This document shows, piece by piece, positions 47,574 through 60,994 of a stretch of DNA of 64,000 bases. Below the pieces are notes generated by a model. The model worked only from the letters and a program-made list of their open reading frames with translations, searched no databases and was not told the origin of the DNA. Source of the stretch: Phorcus lineatus (Eukaryota > Mollusca > Gastropoda > Trochida > Trochidae); NCBI GenBank assembly GCA_921293015.1, contig OV121092.1:28195264-28259263 (forward strand). The letters are read 5' to 3'. Each line of letters begins with the position of its first letter. Within the stretch, counting starts at the first letter, position 1. The translations under genes were made by a program, and so were the position numbers.

Positions 47574-48374
47574 CCACTTCAAACTGTTTTGTTGATGTAT
47601 TGTGGAAAAATAGGTTTAACTCAAATAAAAATGAACCAATACAAATAATTTTGGCACCAAATTAATGCTTAGTAATTTTTCAATGCAAATAATACAAAAT
47701 TTATGTTGATATATCAATTCAATAAATATTTAATAATTCTGATTGGGGAATGTCATGGAATGTACATTTATGTACATCCCGGCACCTGGATGGCGTTTCG
47801 TGTATGTACATGTATGTCCTGGCTGGCAGCAAGGGAGTTAAAAGATATAAATGACTTTATGTGAGGTACATGTTTGTGAAAATGTCAGAAAGTAAGTTTT
47901 TCCTTTTTCCTTAAAATGATTTTCTCTCAAACTTTGCAAAGGTGATCAGGTGCTTGATGCTTAAAACTATTTTGGATTTTTAACCCAATCTTCAATTTCC
48001 GCATCAAATAGTCCAGTTTTCATGCAAAGTTTATAAGATCATGCTTCATGTCGCCAGCATAATGTATGGACAATAAAATCTGACGTTCATTTTTTTTATT
48101 TGACCCAAGGACCAAAACGTTTGCTTCTTAATTTCAAACTTAATCAACAGCATTACACTTCATTGATTTTGAACAATAATATTTTATCAGGATTTTCAAT
48201 TCAAGTCTGTCAGGTCGACATTCAGTAGAGTTATTTTGTTCATAGAGCTTACAGAGGTTGTTAATAAATTTTACGACAAATTCACTGCATCAAGAGAATT
48301 AAAAAATAAATATGGGCGATTCAATGCCAGAATAAGACCAATATTTTAGTAAAGGTAACATAAACTAGATTTAG

Positions 48375-48475
<101 letters not shown>

Positions 48476-49124
48476 ATAGAATTATAAGATATTAACATGC
48501 AAAGAGAGAGAAAAAGTTTTTAGAATATTCACATGCGTATTCTTGTAATATTACATGAATTTGTGTTGTGTTGAGGCAAAAAAGAATTGCGTCTGGAATG
48601 AAAAGATAACATTATTTCTTTCACAAAGATTCAATTGTAAAGTAATAAGTAACAAAATACATGTAATGGGATGAATTAAGCAAAGCATTAAGGAAATACA
48701 TATAAATTGCCATTAAATCAAACGTTTCTAAAACTTTCGTCATTATGAATATTTTATTGATTATAGCAATATTATTGAAAGCGAAAGATTATTGAGAGTT
48801 TTAAATTCAAGGTAAACTTTTGAAAATTTTGTATGTGAACATTTTCTAATGCAACTAATGAAAATCAAGACTGCTAATTGATCAAAGCTTAAAACACCCC
48901 TAGGCATCTGACACGGAGTTACTTAAATGAAAAACAAAAATAACAAATCAAATGACATATTATGTGTTGTATATGGTTCATATTGCCCTTAGGTCTTTAT
49001 CATGCGCATTAAAAGAATCAAAATGAAATTGACTTGTTTGAAGGAAGAGTAATCATAATCCACAATCTCTCACCTTATATAAGAGTCGAGGGGATTTTGG
49101 TTACTCATTTATTCGAAGACTGCT

Positions 49125-49305
49125 GGTATAATTACGGAGAAAGCCTGAAACATATTATGATGATACAATGCGGTGAAATCTGTGAGAGTCTGATGAAACT
49201 AATAAACCCTTGGTTTAAACTACGCTGAAATTGAGTATAGCATTGGACCCAAACCGTACAGAATGTAGAACAATTGTAGAACAATCTTATGCAGACAAAG
49301 TTGCA
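49125..49305 (-). mobile_element. SINE-A, strongly decayed
   Basis: Order of landmarks matches SINE-A on the minus strand: ATGCGGTGAAATCTG, CTACGCTGAAATTGAG, TAGCATTGGACCCAAACCG, TGTAGAACAATTGTAGAAC, CAGACAAAGTTGC. The tRNA-like head is lost. Confidence 0.7.
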
Positions 49306-49583
49306 TACGTACATAGATAAAAAATTCTCATTAGATTTTCGTATCACGAATAAAGCATAAATTTGCTATTCAGAACCTAAATATTTCACGTTTTTCACAG
49401 CTTAATTCTACTACAACTTGGACATATTAGAGAGTAACAAAACTTGGACATATAAACACGTTGATTAATACCTATTTCCTCAGGTTATTTTGGTGTTCTG
49501 GTCACTTCTAAAATGTTTAGGTTTTACAACATTTGAAACATGTTATAACAGTGTTGTGCAGACATCATGTCCTTTGTATGTTA

Positions 49584-49672
49584 CACACTGGTGCGACGAT
49601 ATACCTTTTGTATCTTAAATCCCTCATTTGCACACTGTTGTCTGGATATACCTTTTGTATGTTCCATCCCTT
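49584..49672 (+). repeat. Two-copy 46-bp tandem duplication
   Basis: ATATACCTTTTGTAT occurs at about 49600 and 49647, with CACACTG before and ATCCCT after each copy. Confidence 0.7.
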
Positions 49673-51099
49673 TTTTGCTTTCCGTTACATTGAATATTAC
49701 CTCCTTCTCTTTTCTCAATCACATTTCACAATTAATTTACCTAACTTTTGTCAACACATGTCAACTATGACCTAAGAGGTTTCTCTACAGGGAATTCTCA
49801 GTCACTTAAATATCTAAAAGAATTAATAGATGATAGAATTATTCAACGTGTTCAAAATAGATGATATTTTGAGGGTAAGACCTATATATGAATCCTTTTT
49901 ATTTCTGTTTAGCTAGAATTGTGACCTTATTGAAATCTGTATCAGGTGCTGCCGGTGGTCTGTGCTTATTACCAATTATACTGCGGTTTTAAGGGAGTTA
50001 AAGCTTTTCCAAACGAATTTTAAATACAAAAGTTTACATCTGATTACATACGTTTGAAATTTAACCGTGTTTTTATATGTGAAATAATTAAGAGCTAGAT
50101 TTCAAGCGTTTTGGTATTCTTTCCATTAAAGCTGATAAATGAGAGAATATATGCACTCAATTATCACGTTATTGTTCAGCCAATCTTGCTTTCACTTCAT
50201 TTATGGAGCTATCAAGACTTATATGAATATAGGAATTCAAGTATTTTGAGCATGAGTTACATTTACTATTATGATATGTATAGGAATTTTGCCAATGGTA
50301 TTTTTTACACATTACAAAAAGTAATCATTTTGTATATATTTATTCTTTATGTGATCATTCCATATTCATGTGAAAATAACTTGTGGTATACTGAGTAGGC
50401 CGATATGATACAAAATAGTATTCCTTTTTTCAAACAGAAATGATTGAAACGGTTTATTCAACGGTTAAAATCGTTTACACACATTGTTATCTAACATCAG
50501 CTATCATTTCATTAAATGTGTATACCTTGACACTTCTCTTGATAAATGTAAGTAACGAAGCTTGTATAAAACACATTTGAAGAATCCATAAACGTAGCCA
50601 GACAAACCCCTAATGATTCTCTTAAGTGGTTTCCAATTTAGGGACGTCCAGCAGCAGACGTTTCTTCCTTTCTACTTTTTTTGATTGAAACCGTATTGAC
50701 CATGTCTGGAAAGAGTAATTACTAAAATTACAGAAAGCCAACGAAGTGTGCCTCAGCAGATGTGTCACTAAAGTGTTCCATTTTTTTTTAGAGAAGTAAG
50801 CAAATGTAAATGTAAAAGACATTTGAGTTGGTGTAAAATTTACTAATTAAAATATTAGTTGTATATAAATTACTCACACTTAACTCAATATATATACTGG
50901 TTTTCTGATCTTCATCAAACATACCTTATTTCTACAACCAGTGTCAGCAAGAATAGGCATGGTTGCTGAGTATTAAGTTGATCTCAATTTCCGATGCGTC
51001 TCAAAGAAAGCAGTTCCACGGAAAACTGTAAAGACCAATGTCCGGCAACTGATCAACTTGAACTGATTGTGAAAAAGGTTTTAATTGATGCTTTTCCCC

Positions 51100-54000
51100 T
51101 TGATGACATGACGATATAAAAACACATTCAACATGAAAGAATTAGCTTACAAGATGTTTTAATTAGTCGATTCAATCACTACTGTACAAATCCTATAAGG
51201 TTAACCAAGGTATAAAATAAATCTTGCTGTTTCCGAGAATGTAAATCACCATGTTAAATCCCAAGCGACAAACGTATCATGGTCATAAACTGTCTTCACC
51301 TGAAGACTAAATTGATATAAAAAAAGGTATTACATTTTTCACCATATTTCAATTAAGGTTCTTTAAAGTTCATAACATCTGACAAAGTCAATTTGTAATT
51401 GTCATAAGATCACTAACAAATAATACTTACTTAGCGGCAAATATAATTACATTATTTTACCGATCCACTTAATCAGGCTACTTAATTTGGCTAGCTTCGC
51501 TTGGACATTTAATCAATTATCTAAATTACGTACATTTATCTTTATTTTCTACTTTGAGGACTAACATTTTATTCTCAATTTATAAGGGATGACTCATATT
51601 GCCTGATGGTTTATGCTACTTTGATAAATGTGATTTGAAATAATTTGTATGCTTGATACGTAATTGCATCATCATTTTCTTCAGTTAAGTAAATGAAACT
51701 TATACTTTCAATCGGATTTTCTTTTCAAAACTGTCTTCAGCAATTTGACCAATAAGGTTTCTCAATTCTAGTGTCAGAACATGAGCAGATAATCGACTTA
51801 TCAAAATAATAAGTTATCTAGCTATGATGCAGATGACTTTATGTTTTGAACAACCATACTCAATGCTGCTTAGATTCACAAATAGCGATCAAATAGGTTT
51901 TTTTAAGATAGTAAGAATAGACTTCAATTGCGAAGGAACCACAAGCCCATTGGAAGCCCAAGCCCCAAGCCCAATGATTCAATTTGATTAAAAAAGTTGT
52001 TGGTTAAAATGATTTGATTCAATTAAAAAAAGTATATATATCTCATGCATGTGATGATATAACCATTAGAATGCCGAATGTCTTTCAAAAACAATCAAAT
52101 GGTGAAATGCTTATGCAATGGTTGATCTATATTCACGCTGAGGAAGCTATAAACGTGAAATCGTCAAATATAAACTAAGAATGATTAATTATGCATATTT
52201 AATTAAACTATTGTATTCAAATCATGACCAAATGTTTATAGTACAAGACTTTGAAGTGGCTGTCCTCATAAGCATACGATGAAGGTACAGCCCGAAGTTA
52301 AGCAATAGATTTGCTTCATCACTGAAAAGAAGAAATGCAATTCCAAAGAACGAGTATTTGTTGACCGGCTTTAGAGCAGTAATTCAGTCATTAGCGTTGC
52401 ATTGTTATTCAAAAGGTATTATAAAGGAGATTGACATATTTATCAAGCTAGTTATTGTCAACAGAGACATTTTTGGACGGTGGATGACTAATGTATTAAA
52501 CAGGCAAGAGGGGATGTTTTCGATGGAGTAATATGGATTTTTAAAAAATACCTAATTCAAAGAATTTTTCTGACTGCATTAAGACAGCTGTCTAATTCGC
52601 ATGACATTGGTATCGTAGCAAGTTAACCTTTCATGACGGTCCTGATTCCATTTCACCTCTAGACTACTTCTTGGGAAAAGTTATTTCCGTGCGAACTAAC
52701 TGCCGACTACTTAACATATAAACGAAACGTCGTAATAAGCGATTATTGCGCATCAGATACAAATCTTAAGTGAAACAATATGCTGGCAAAAAGGCACCAT
52801 AGCTAGTCAAAACGTTCCGCAGCCAAAATCCTGTTTTCGACCATGGCTAGTTAGCAAACACCTTGATGTGTCTCTGTGCAGATGATGAAAAAAATTACAA
52901 CTTTAAGCGATATTAAAAATTGTGCATGTGCACAACAGTATCTCGATCAACCAATTGATTGGAAAATTGATTGACTGAGAACAATAAAAACAGAATTTTA
53001 CAATGACCTGTTCACATCATTTGCTCAGTTTATAGTCGATAGTTTCAAAAATGCAATTTTCATGTTTCTAACATTCTTGAATGTCCGTACGTTTTTCCCC
53101 GTTGACATATGGCAACTTCGACGGCGACATTAGAAATCATGTCGAAACGTAGCCTATGAAAAATGTTTTTTCCATAAACTTCACACCATTTGTTATCACA
53201 CAAACTTCTTGAATGGCATTAAAAGATGACATATGACATATGTACATTTGAATAAGTAAGTAAAGCCAGATGTGTATCAATTTGTCCAGTGATAATATTT
53301 AGATATGAATGATAGGTTTACATAAGGCATGTCTTAAGCAAGAGTAATAAACGCATAAGTGAATTTCGGAAGAAGAATAGTTAACTATTGATTAATATTA
53401 CCACTTTCAATATGCTCATAATTAAATGACTAAATATAGACAGCCGTGTTTTCATGTTCATGATTAATAAGTTTAATAATTCGATGCATCTGCTTTTGAT
53501 AAACAGACGTCATGTTTCATACCAGTCTTTATGTCTTGTAAAAGGTACATAGTATGTCTCCAATAGAGGTACCGTCAGTATGTCTTTTATGGATGCTTCG
53601 TTTGTGTTGGCGATGTCTTCCGCACAAATATTCTTCATTTAGCAAATTTGTAAAATCGTGCCGTAGTTAGACAGGAGTAGATTAACATGCCTTTATTAAT
53701 TGAAAAAGGGGGACTATTTGCATATCTTTTATGGATGCTTGTTAATACTGTTAGAACCTTTCGGTTTAATATCTCTCATTCCGCAACTTCGTTAAAGTTT
53801 GCTGTAATTAAATCAAACAAGAAAATTACATGCCTCTTTGTAATTAAAAAAAATCATGATTTTTTAAAGATTCTTTTTAACTTGTTTAGGAGAATTTGAA
53901 TAAATTCGGAATAATGAATTCATACATGTTGTTGCAAATCACACTAATGATTTGGGGGTATTTTCTAAACATATTCTTCAGTTGATTTTGAAATGAAATA

Positions 54001-54710
54001 ATATCACAATACTTGGAAAATCGCACAACTCAATACACTCTATGGTCTTGTCATTGAGTACAAAGGGTATCTTATCGAACCCATATTCAAGAGAACCACC
54101 ACAAAGGGACTATCCAACGCACTGAATATTACTATCATTAACCCGAAAGCAATTTGTTGATTCCATTACCAAGCCGATTTAGATCATATCAATTATTCCG
54201 GAAATGGATAACATGAACAGAAACAGACCATTTATTGCTTATACAAATGAAATAAACATCGGTAATCAGAACAATTTATTTCATATTTAGGACCATAACC
54301 TTTTCGGTTTAGCAAGTTCAACATCTCATAGGAATCAGTAAACTGTTTTGATGAATCGTAGTGATAACATGTTCAGGACCATAGGATCACCGTCTTGAGA
54401 GACTGATTAAGGAATAAACTTAAAAGTTACTGAAGCATGTTGTCCTCGACAAAGTCATTAGGAATATAGCATTATCAATTAATGGGTCTTATATGTGTTT
54501 AATAAAATACCTGTCTGGAAAAAAGCTGTACCTATAACTATATTAATAGAAACCTTTGGCTCTGGAGCTCATCAGGCCCAATGTGATAATGCAAACTCAG
54601 TATTCGATAATGTTAATAGATATTTACAAAGGATGCTAAAACTATAAATTTCCAATGAATTTGGTATCGTCGCTTAATTAGTGGTCTTGAAAATGCATAC
54701 GGCTAAGGGC
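51100..54710. other. No gene seen, 3.6 kb
   Basis: AT-rich. Some moderately GC-richer stretches (52600-53160) contain no open frame with motif support. No element ends or tandem repeats were recognised. Confidence 0.35.
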
Positions 54711-54713
54711 AAT

Positions 54714-55135
54714 GTAGAGGTAGCTCCGCCATTAATACCTACACAACCTCTGTTCTGAAACAATTTCTTCTCGAGCTACCGGCAGTTTCCCCTGGCGGCA
54801 AAATATTGTGACATAAACTACCTTGCAATATTTCAGCAAATGAAAACAACGGATTCAAGGATAGCATATTCATCGTCTCACTGATGCTGTTGCTAAACAA
54901 AGCGAATGTGCTGTGTAAAGAGGGCAAAAAGTGCAATTGCATATTCGAATAAAGTTTAGCTGTCCGAAAGCATACGGAAAAATCTGAGGTGTTTTGAATG
55001 ATTATTTTTTAAACGGCGTCGCTGATTGCACACATAAGTTTTATTGTATCTTAGCAGATTTCTACATTTCTAGACCGTAAAACGCATGATTTAAGACAGG
55101 CTTGGATTTATGACGGAACTCTCATCTCGTTAGTG
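54714..55135 (-). mobile_element. Diverged copy of the 9-bp-TSD MITE family
   Basis: Left end GAGGTAGCTCCGCCATTAAT and CACAACCTCTGTTCT, right end TTAAGACAGGC and ATTTATGACGGAACTCTC match the inverted ends of 62336-62783. The interior (CGGCGTCGCTGATTGCAC, TCTACATTTCTAG) is the reverse complement of the interior of that element, and an unrelated stretch sits between. Confidence 0.65.
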
Positions 55136-55807
55136 TTTAGCAAATGAACGGTTTATTGAGTTAATGTATTATTCTATGTCTACAATTCTTTATAATTATA
55201 TCTTGTCTATATCTTCAATTCTTTATGATTATGTCAATTCTATACAGGTCTCGATATAAAAACAATGAACTAAAGTCAATCATACACAATCTCTTATTAG
55301 TGGAACTAATTATTAATGTTTCACAGAGTGAATGTGACTAATAATTTGATAAATGCCAAGACCAACGATAAACAGTCAAGAACTGAACAAATTATAGACC
55401 CTTAAGACAGACATTAAATTACTTTATTTGATATACATACATTTTAAAATCAAGTTTTGTTATTTCATTACATATAATTAATCATATCATGTAGGCCTCA
55501 GTTTCGTCTTAATGAGCTCGTTGACATTATAATGTCATTTTTTCAACTTGTATCAAAATCAACCAACTTTTTATTACATTTCTGCGTCCCTAGAGAATAT
55601 GATTATTCCTATTTTACTGATTAGGGACTGTTACATAGTAAACAACTTCTTTTTTCATCATAATTGACCAAAGAACTTACAGAATTTAAAGAGTTTTATG
55701 TTATACGTGGTCTATTTGATCGCCATCAAATTAGTTTTCTGGTTTCTCATGCAATACTTGATTAGGACAGCTTATCTTAGGGGCATCTAAAATCTAAGTC
55801 TATTCGA

Positions 55808-55945
55808 AGGTGAGTGAGAGAGTGAATGTTTTCAATAATTAGTCTTGCTTGTACCCGTATACCTGCAAAGTTCAAGCTGGCATGGCTCTCAGGTCTATGA
55901 AGTAGTCTAGCCAACACACCACAATAAGGATTAAGGCAGGTTGTG
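55808..55945 (-). mobile_element. SINE-B, decayed
   Basis: GGTGAGTGAGAGAGTGAATG, TTTTCAATAAT, CTTGCTTGTACCCGTATACC, AAGCTGGCATGGCTCTCAGG and CCAACACACCACAATAAGG keep SINE-B order on the minus strand, with the middle of the body missing. Confidence 0.6.
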
Positions 55946-56361
55946 GCTTAGAAGCAGTTTAATAATGATAAAACAACCGGTGTCAAATGTCGAAAATAAT
56001 GAATATAGAAGTTGATATCCATATTTTTCTCATTATTTTGTTTGTGATAATTTAATATTTTTGCCAAATATTTACACGGAAAGTGTTAAGGTATAAGTAA
56101 AATTTTCGTTTCACTAATTTGTGTATAATTAAAAGCGTTGTTTCATATTTCAACAAACTTACTAAATACACACATTATCATGACAGCATATCATTTACCA
56201 CGTTTTATTATTTCTTTTTAACTTTTCGGTAAACGAAACGTGTTTATTTTTTCAGAAAAATAGGTTTTTTATATCATTAATAATTCTTAAATCTAAAAAC
56301 TAAGATTTACTCCAAGGAATGTGACTGCATGGGCGCTGCTCAATCATTATGTGATCCACGA

Positions 56362-56877
56362 GGTTGCTGCACGGGCATTGTTCATTTCACCATGTCATTA
56401 ACGGGGTTGCTGCACGGGCGTTGTTCATTCAACTATGTCATTAACGAGGTTGCTGCATGGGCGTTGTTCATTTCAAGATCTGGTCAACGAGGTTGCAGCA
56501 CGGGCGTTGTTCCTTCCACCCTGTCATTAACGAGGTTGCTGCACGGGCATTGTTCATTTCAAGATCTGGTCAACGAGGTTGCTGCACGGGCATTGTTCAT
56601 TTCAAGATCTGGTCAACGAGGTTGCTGCATGGGCGTTGTTCATTTCAAGATCTGGTCAACGAGGTTGCAGCACGGGCGTTGTTCCTTCCACCATGTCATT
56701 AACGAGGTTGCTGCACGGGCATTGTTCATTTCAAGATCTGGTCAACGAGGTTGCTGCATGGGCGTTGTTCATTCCACCATGTCATTAACGAGGTTGCTGC
56801 ACGGTCATTGTTCATTTCACCATATCATCAACGAGGTTGCTGCGCGGGCGTTGTTCATTTCACCATGTGAACGACAA
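56362..56877 (+). repeat. 43-bp satellite, 12 units in perfect register
   Basis: Every unit begins GGTTGCTGC (or GGTTGCAGC) and starts fall exactly every 43 bp from 56362 to 56835. Two unit types exist: one has TTTCACCATGTCATTAACGA, the other TTTCAAGATCTGGTCAACGA. Units 3-5 recur nearly unchanged as units 7-9, a 172-bp higher-order duplication. Because 43 is not a multiple of three and the unit lacks stops, all three plus frames stay open, giving overlapping frames of up to 189 codons that are by-products of the repeat and not evidence of a gene. It is strikingly GC-rich against its surroundings. Confidence 0.97.
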
Positions 56878-57439
56878 GGTGCACATAAAGTATGCTAATA
56901 AGGTCATAGATAAAAAGTAATTAAATGAATTGTGGTGATATTCCTTTGATATCACAAAGCTTTGTTTTAAACTGTCAAAGATGATACAGGAAATAAATAA
57001 TAGGGGCGTAATTGGGGGAATGATTAAAGTATACAAAATTCGTTAATAACATACATTTCGTCCCAAAGCATTCCTTAATAATAAAATAGATAAATAATTG
57101 GAGTATCAAACGTCTTTAACAAATCCAACTCAAGTTATACTATGAAGACAAAAGTTCGGAAAATTTGCAATAAAGATATTATCTACGTGTTGAATAATTT
57201 TAACTCATCGCTGCATCAGAGATAATAATCATGTCGTAGATGGTCATTGTCCTAAGAAGTAACAAATGGATAATCAACTTGAAACAATAGTTGAATAATA
57301 TTCGTTATCTTCCTTGTCCTTAATTATTTCCATCTTTAGAAGTATTATCGTGCTATATTTCCCTATTTGTAGTTGCAAATTATTTAGTTATTATATGATT
57401 TAAATTAGAAATAGAACGTGGTCATTTTAGTTAAAGTCC

Positions 57440-58840
57440 GCCATTTTGGAATGAATCTAAGAACCGGCATGGCTAGCCGCATTCCAGAGGTAGCCAGCAG
57501 GTCAGCTTGACCGGCACATAACCTTGAAACTAGCCAGAGTCAACATTCTAATACCAAACGTGGAACCAGCTTAAGACTTAGAGAAGTTCAGATAGGTGGT
57601 TACATAAACCCTAGCCATTTATGGACTGTAGGTCGCATCACCTCTGACCGTAGGCTCACCAGCGCTTCTATAAGAACCCAACATGCCTTGACTTCAGCAG
57701 TCCAAGTTGATGTCAAGCTGTTGGTGTTCTTTTCTAGGTGAGTTGAATTTGGTACTGCTAGAGTTGTTAGGTTAACTGTCGTTATTATTCTATGTTAACT
57801 GGTTACTCCTTTTATTGAACATAAAGTCTTGTTATTTCTGTTTTAGCAAATTGTTATATTAAAGTTTGTTGGTTAGGTTAGGTGTATTGTGAATTAAGGA
57901 TTTAAAGATACGACATTACTAAGATCCAGTTAGTATAACAGGCTAACATCTGAATGATATTTTCTATTTGTGAAAAGGGCGACATGACTAGCTTGTCTAT
58001 ATCGGACACAATGTTTTATTGTATCGACGTTATGTCGTTATATTGTATGTGTATTTCGGGACATCTTTGATATACGTCATAAACATGGATTACAACGATT
58101 CGTAATACAAATTACCATTGAAAGTACTCGTATTGCAAATATCACATTATCCAGTGTTTGTATATATAGGGTTATATATGCCCTTAATTTTTATATGTAT
58201 ACAGGGGTATTCCTCTAAAACAACAGAGCTGGATTGGAGTCTATCAGTTTAAAGTTATACACTCAGTCTGTAAACTAAACTCTTGACTCCAAGCTCTAGG
58301 TATTACGTTGTCGCGCATGCGCACACCATATCAGTAGCTTTTAAGCTGGGGTGCCGCAGCATGCGCTAATTAGAGTGAACTAATATCCTCTGATTAGATT
58401 AGCGTTTCGGATTAGTTACGGTTCAGTAGGATAGATTAAAAACAAGGCTCTTCCACTCATCATTCATATATTCGTTATCTTAATGTTTCACAAATTATCG
58501 TAAATATTTTGTTATTGAAGTAATGTTAATTGAAGCATTGTATATTGACCCTTGTGTGAGGCAAGCTAGCAGCAGAGCACAAGGCACATCACTGTACTTA
58601 CAAGTGAAGAATAAATTTAAATAATATGTAAATGATATGTCTTATATGTGATTGCTATTATATTAATTGGAGTATTAATGTACTTTTATGCAATCCTGAT
58701 TATGATAAATTTCTAATTGAAGTAACTATGTTGATGAATTGTTTTATGAATAAATTGAGTCCAAGTTGATGTCAAGCTGTTGGTGTTCTTTTCTAGACAT
58801 ATCACCCGTGTCATCCTTCCCCGGAATCACTTAACAGGGC
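57440..58840 (+). other. Possible LTR-retroelement end region (fossil, unassigned)
   Basis: A 39-bp exact direct repeat (57699-57737 and 58758-58796) sits in a GC-richer block. The first copy lies shortly after a TATAAG-type box and is followed at once by GTGAGT, a splice-donor-like sequence. The second copy directly follows AATAAA and is succeeded by a segment ending CACTTAACA, then GGGCCCGATAGCG, a possible long-terminal-repeat end and primer-binding region. No retroelement protein was recognised nearby. The reading as an LTR is tentative. Confidence 0.3.
58313..58322. promoter_or_regulatory. NRF1-type palindrome GCGCATGCGC
   Basis: Perfect ten-base NRF1-like site between the two 39-bp repeats, with a second ATGCGC about 40 bp on. 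It may belong to a promoter in this block. Confidence 0.35.
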
Positions 58841-59504
58841 CCGATAGCGTCCGATGTTAGAAGCAAAAGGAGTTGTGATTCTGATTTATAGATTTTGTAC
58901 TTTGTGACCATTATAATTCCCTGGGGAACACACTCTATAACACTTTTATAATTATTATCATCTCTAGAAACTGAAGCCTTCTGAAGAATAAAAGCCATTA
59001 AATGCTGAAAGCATGTTTACAGCTACCTTTGCATTGGAGATTGTAAGTTGTAAGAAAAGTCTCGAAACAATGCCGTACAGCATACAAAACATAAAGTCAG
59101 AATCTACTCTCAAGTAAAGGTTTCATTCAACACAAATTACTGGACAGTGGTCATTTCAGCATGTCCGGCTCGAAATAACGATAGGAAATTAGATCAGCTG
59201 GATTCCGGCAGGTGAACCTAAATGTGGCACTGACTAAATCTGATTTAAATCAACCCTCTCCCGAAAAACAACTCGCTCGATAGTTTCCTCTCAGCAGAGT
59301 TTCAAAATTCAACACAGAGGCGTAGAATATATAGCAACACCAGTATGTGTTTACACACCTGCCTCTGTGGGTTAGATGAACGAGAAAATATATTTATTTT
59401 CCTCCAAACCTTTTTCAACACAGAGGAAAATCCTAATTCCATCTTACAACTAAATCATCCTTGTATAACCTCTATGTGCCCTTAAACGTTTACCAGGTTT
59501 AAGT

Positions 59505-59900
59505 TTAGCGTTCTTAAACTTTAACTGTAATTATAACTTTATCAATGATCACAATGCTTCATGTTTAAAAACAGGTTAACTTCACTGATAAAGGTTTTTT
59601 CTTATATGCTTATTGTATAGGGAATCTCACATGGGGGAATTGATATACGCAAAGAAATCAATTTTTTCGGTTAATTTAAACATAATTTTGCATAATGAAG
59701 TAAAAAGAAAGGTTGATTATGTCTTTCTTCAGATAGTTATGAATTATTAAATGTTCAAGCTTCTTCAATTCTTACACAGTCCGAACCTCGGTCAGCTTGT
59801 CCTATGTGCTTTTCGTTCTGAAACTTTACACTTATCTTTATCACATTGTCTCATGTTCAACAAACGGGTTTACTTCCCTGATAAAGGTTTTTTTCTTACA
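59505..59900 (+). repeat. Direct duplication, offset about 293 bp
   Basis: 59505-59606 (AACTTTA, TTTATCA, CTGATAAAGGTTTTTTCTTA) matches 59806-59900 (AACTTTACACTTATCTTTAT, CTGATAAAGG, TTTTCTTACAG). The second copy ends in a splice-acceptor-like sequence. Confidence 0.6.
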
Positions 59901-59904
59901 GATT

Positions 59905-60990
59905 GGTGGAAAACGAATTGTGTTTGAATGTATAGAGAAGCTCACCAAAGTGTCTTCTGATATTTGCTTGCTTAAAATATTTTGCCTTTTATTAATGAGT
60001 GTTTGTGTATTCAATACCAGTAGATACGAGGATGTGAATGTACTTATCATATAAATTCATGTTAATTACTCTTTAGGTCCAAGTGCGACGATGCAATGGC
60101 ATTGTGACGTCATAATGCACATGAGTGTCATTACTCAACCTCGTTGCGGAAACCGTCAATGAAATCGTGTTTAATGTGGTACTTGATGTTGAATAAAAAA
60201 GGCTGTTTACTTTCTTTGCAATAAATAATATTAGTAAATGTATAATAAATTTTAAATTGTTTTATTGTTACACATATATCTTCAGAAATTCTCAATTAAT
60301 TCAATGGTTGTTCTGAAAAATTCAGTTTCCTTCAGAAATAATAGCTCAGTTCAATTTATATCGGCTTTAAAATAGTCTACACAAATTTCGATATTTAATT
60401 GTTGAACATACCAAAGACATCAGGACTTTTTTCTTAGACTATAAACATTTTTCTTAAAACTCCATTTAAATCAATAACTATTTACTGTTTGCCGTTATTT
60501 ACTGTTTCAGAAATATTTCTGGCAACGATTTATTTGCGAAATGATATAACATAATTATTTCATTATTCAAGCAGAAGACGAATTCCATAATAGAGACGGT
60601 AACATCACTCTACTCACTTTTCATTGTCTTTGGATAACAGCCCTTGTAATATCTTGGTCTACTTGTGTCAAAATCGAAGTTACCTTAAAGTGGAAAATGA
60701 GATTGTTATTGCTGAAAAACTGTTAGTGACATTATTTCAATCTTTTAAAGTGGGGATATTTGAACAAAAGTCACACAGTATAAACCTTCAGAGTCACACA
60801 TTTTTTAATCTGCCAAATTCAATTAAATTACCTTACAAACAAATCCGTTAAATATGAGTAGTAATGTCTAATCTTAAGCGAGAAGAAGTGTTTGATTACC
60901 AGATTCAGGTTCATGAAAGTTTATAAGCCTGAAGGCCTTTTCTTATTTGTTGTTGGAAATGGTCTTGATAATTCGATATCTGTCTTGATA
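59905..60990. other. No supported gene
   Basis: AT-rich. Contains a perfect CRE palindrome TGACGTCA at 60105-60112. Open frames (59797-60054, 60624-60851) lack motif support. Confidence 0.35.
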
Positions 60991-60994
60991 AAAA

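Larger units (their letters stand above)
42914..47837. mobile_element. piggyBac-like insertion, about 4.9 kb
   Basis: Bounded by TTAA at 42910-42913 and 47838-47841. The ends read inward as CCCCCTTGGCGCTTC on the left and CTCCCTTGCTGCCAG on the right, a short imperfect inverted repeat starting with C-rich CCCTTG as in piggyBac elements, which target TTAA. The element is absent from the paralogous segment at 35.2-39.5 kb. No piggyBac transposase frame was recognised, so it would be non-autonomous. TTAA is common in AT-rich DNA, so the paralog comparison is the main support. Confidence 0.45.

Noticed and set aside
56329-56898. 189-codon open frame, the longest in the window
   Set aside because: It is explained by a stop-free 43-bp satellite, which keeps all three frames open; there is no start context or composition of its own.
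59797-60054. Possible exon after TTTTTTTCTTACAG reading IGGKRIVFECIEKLTK
   Set aside because: Good acceptor, but it lies at the edge of a diverged duplication, has no donor, no family motif and no partner exon.
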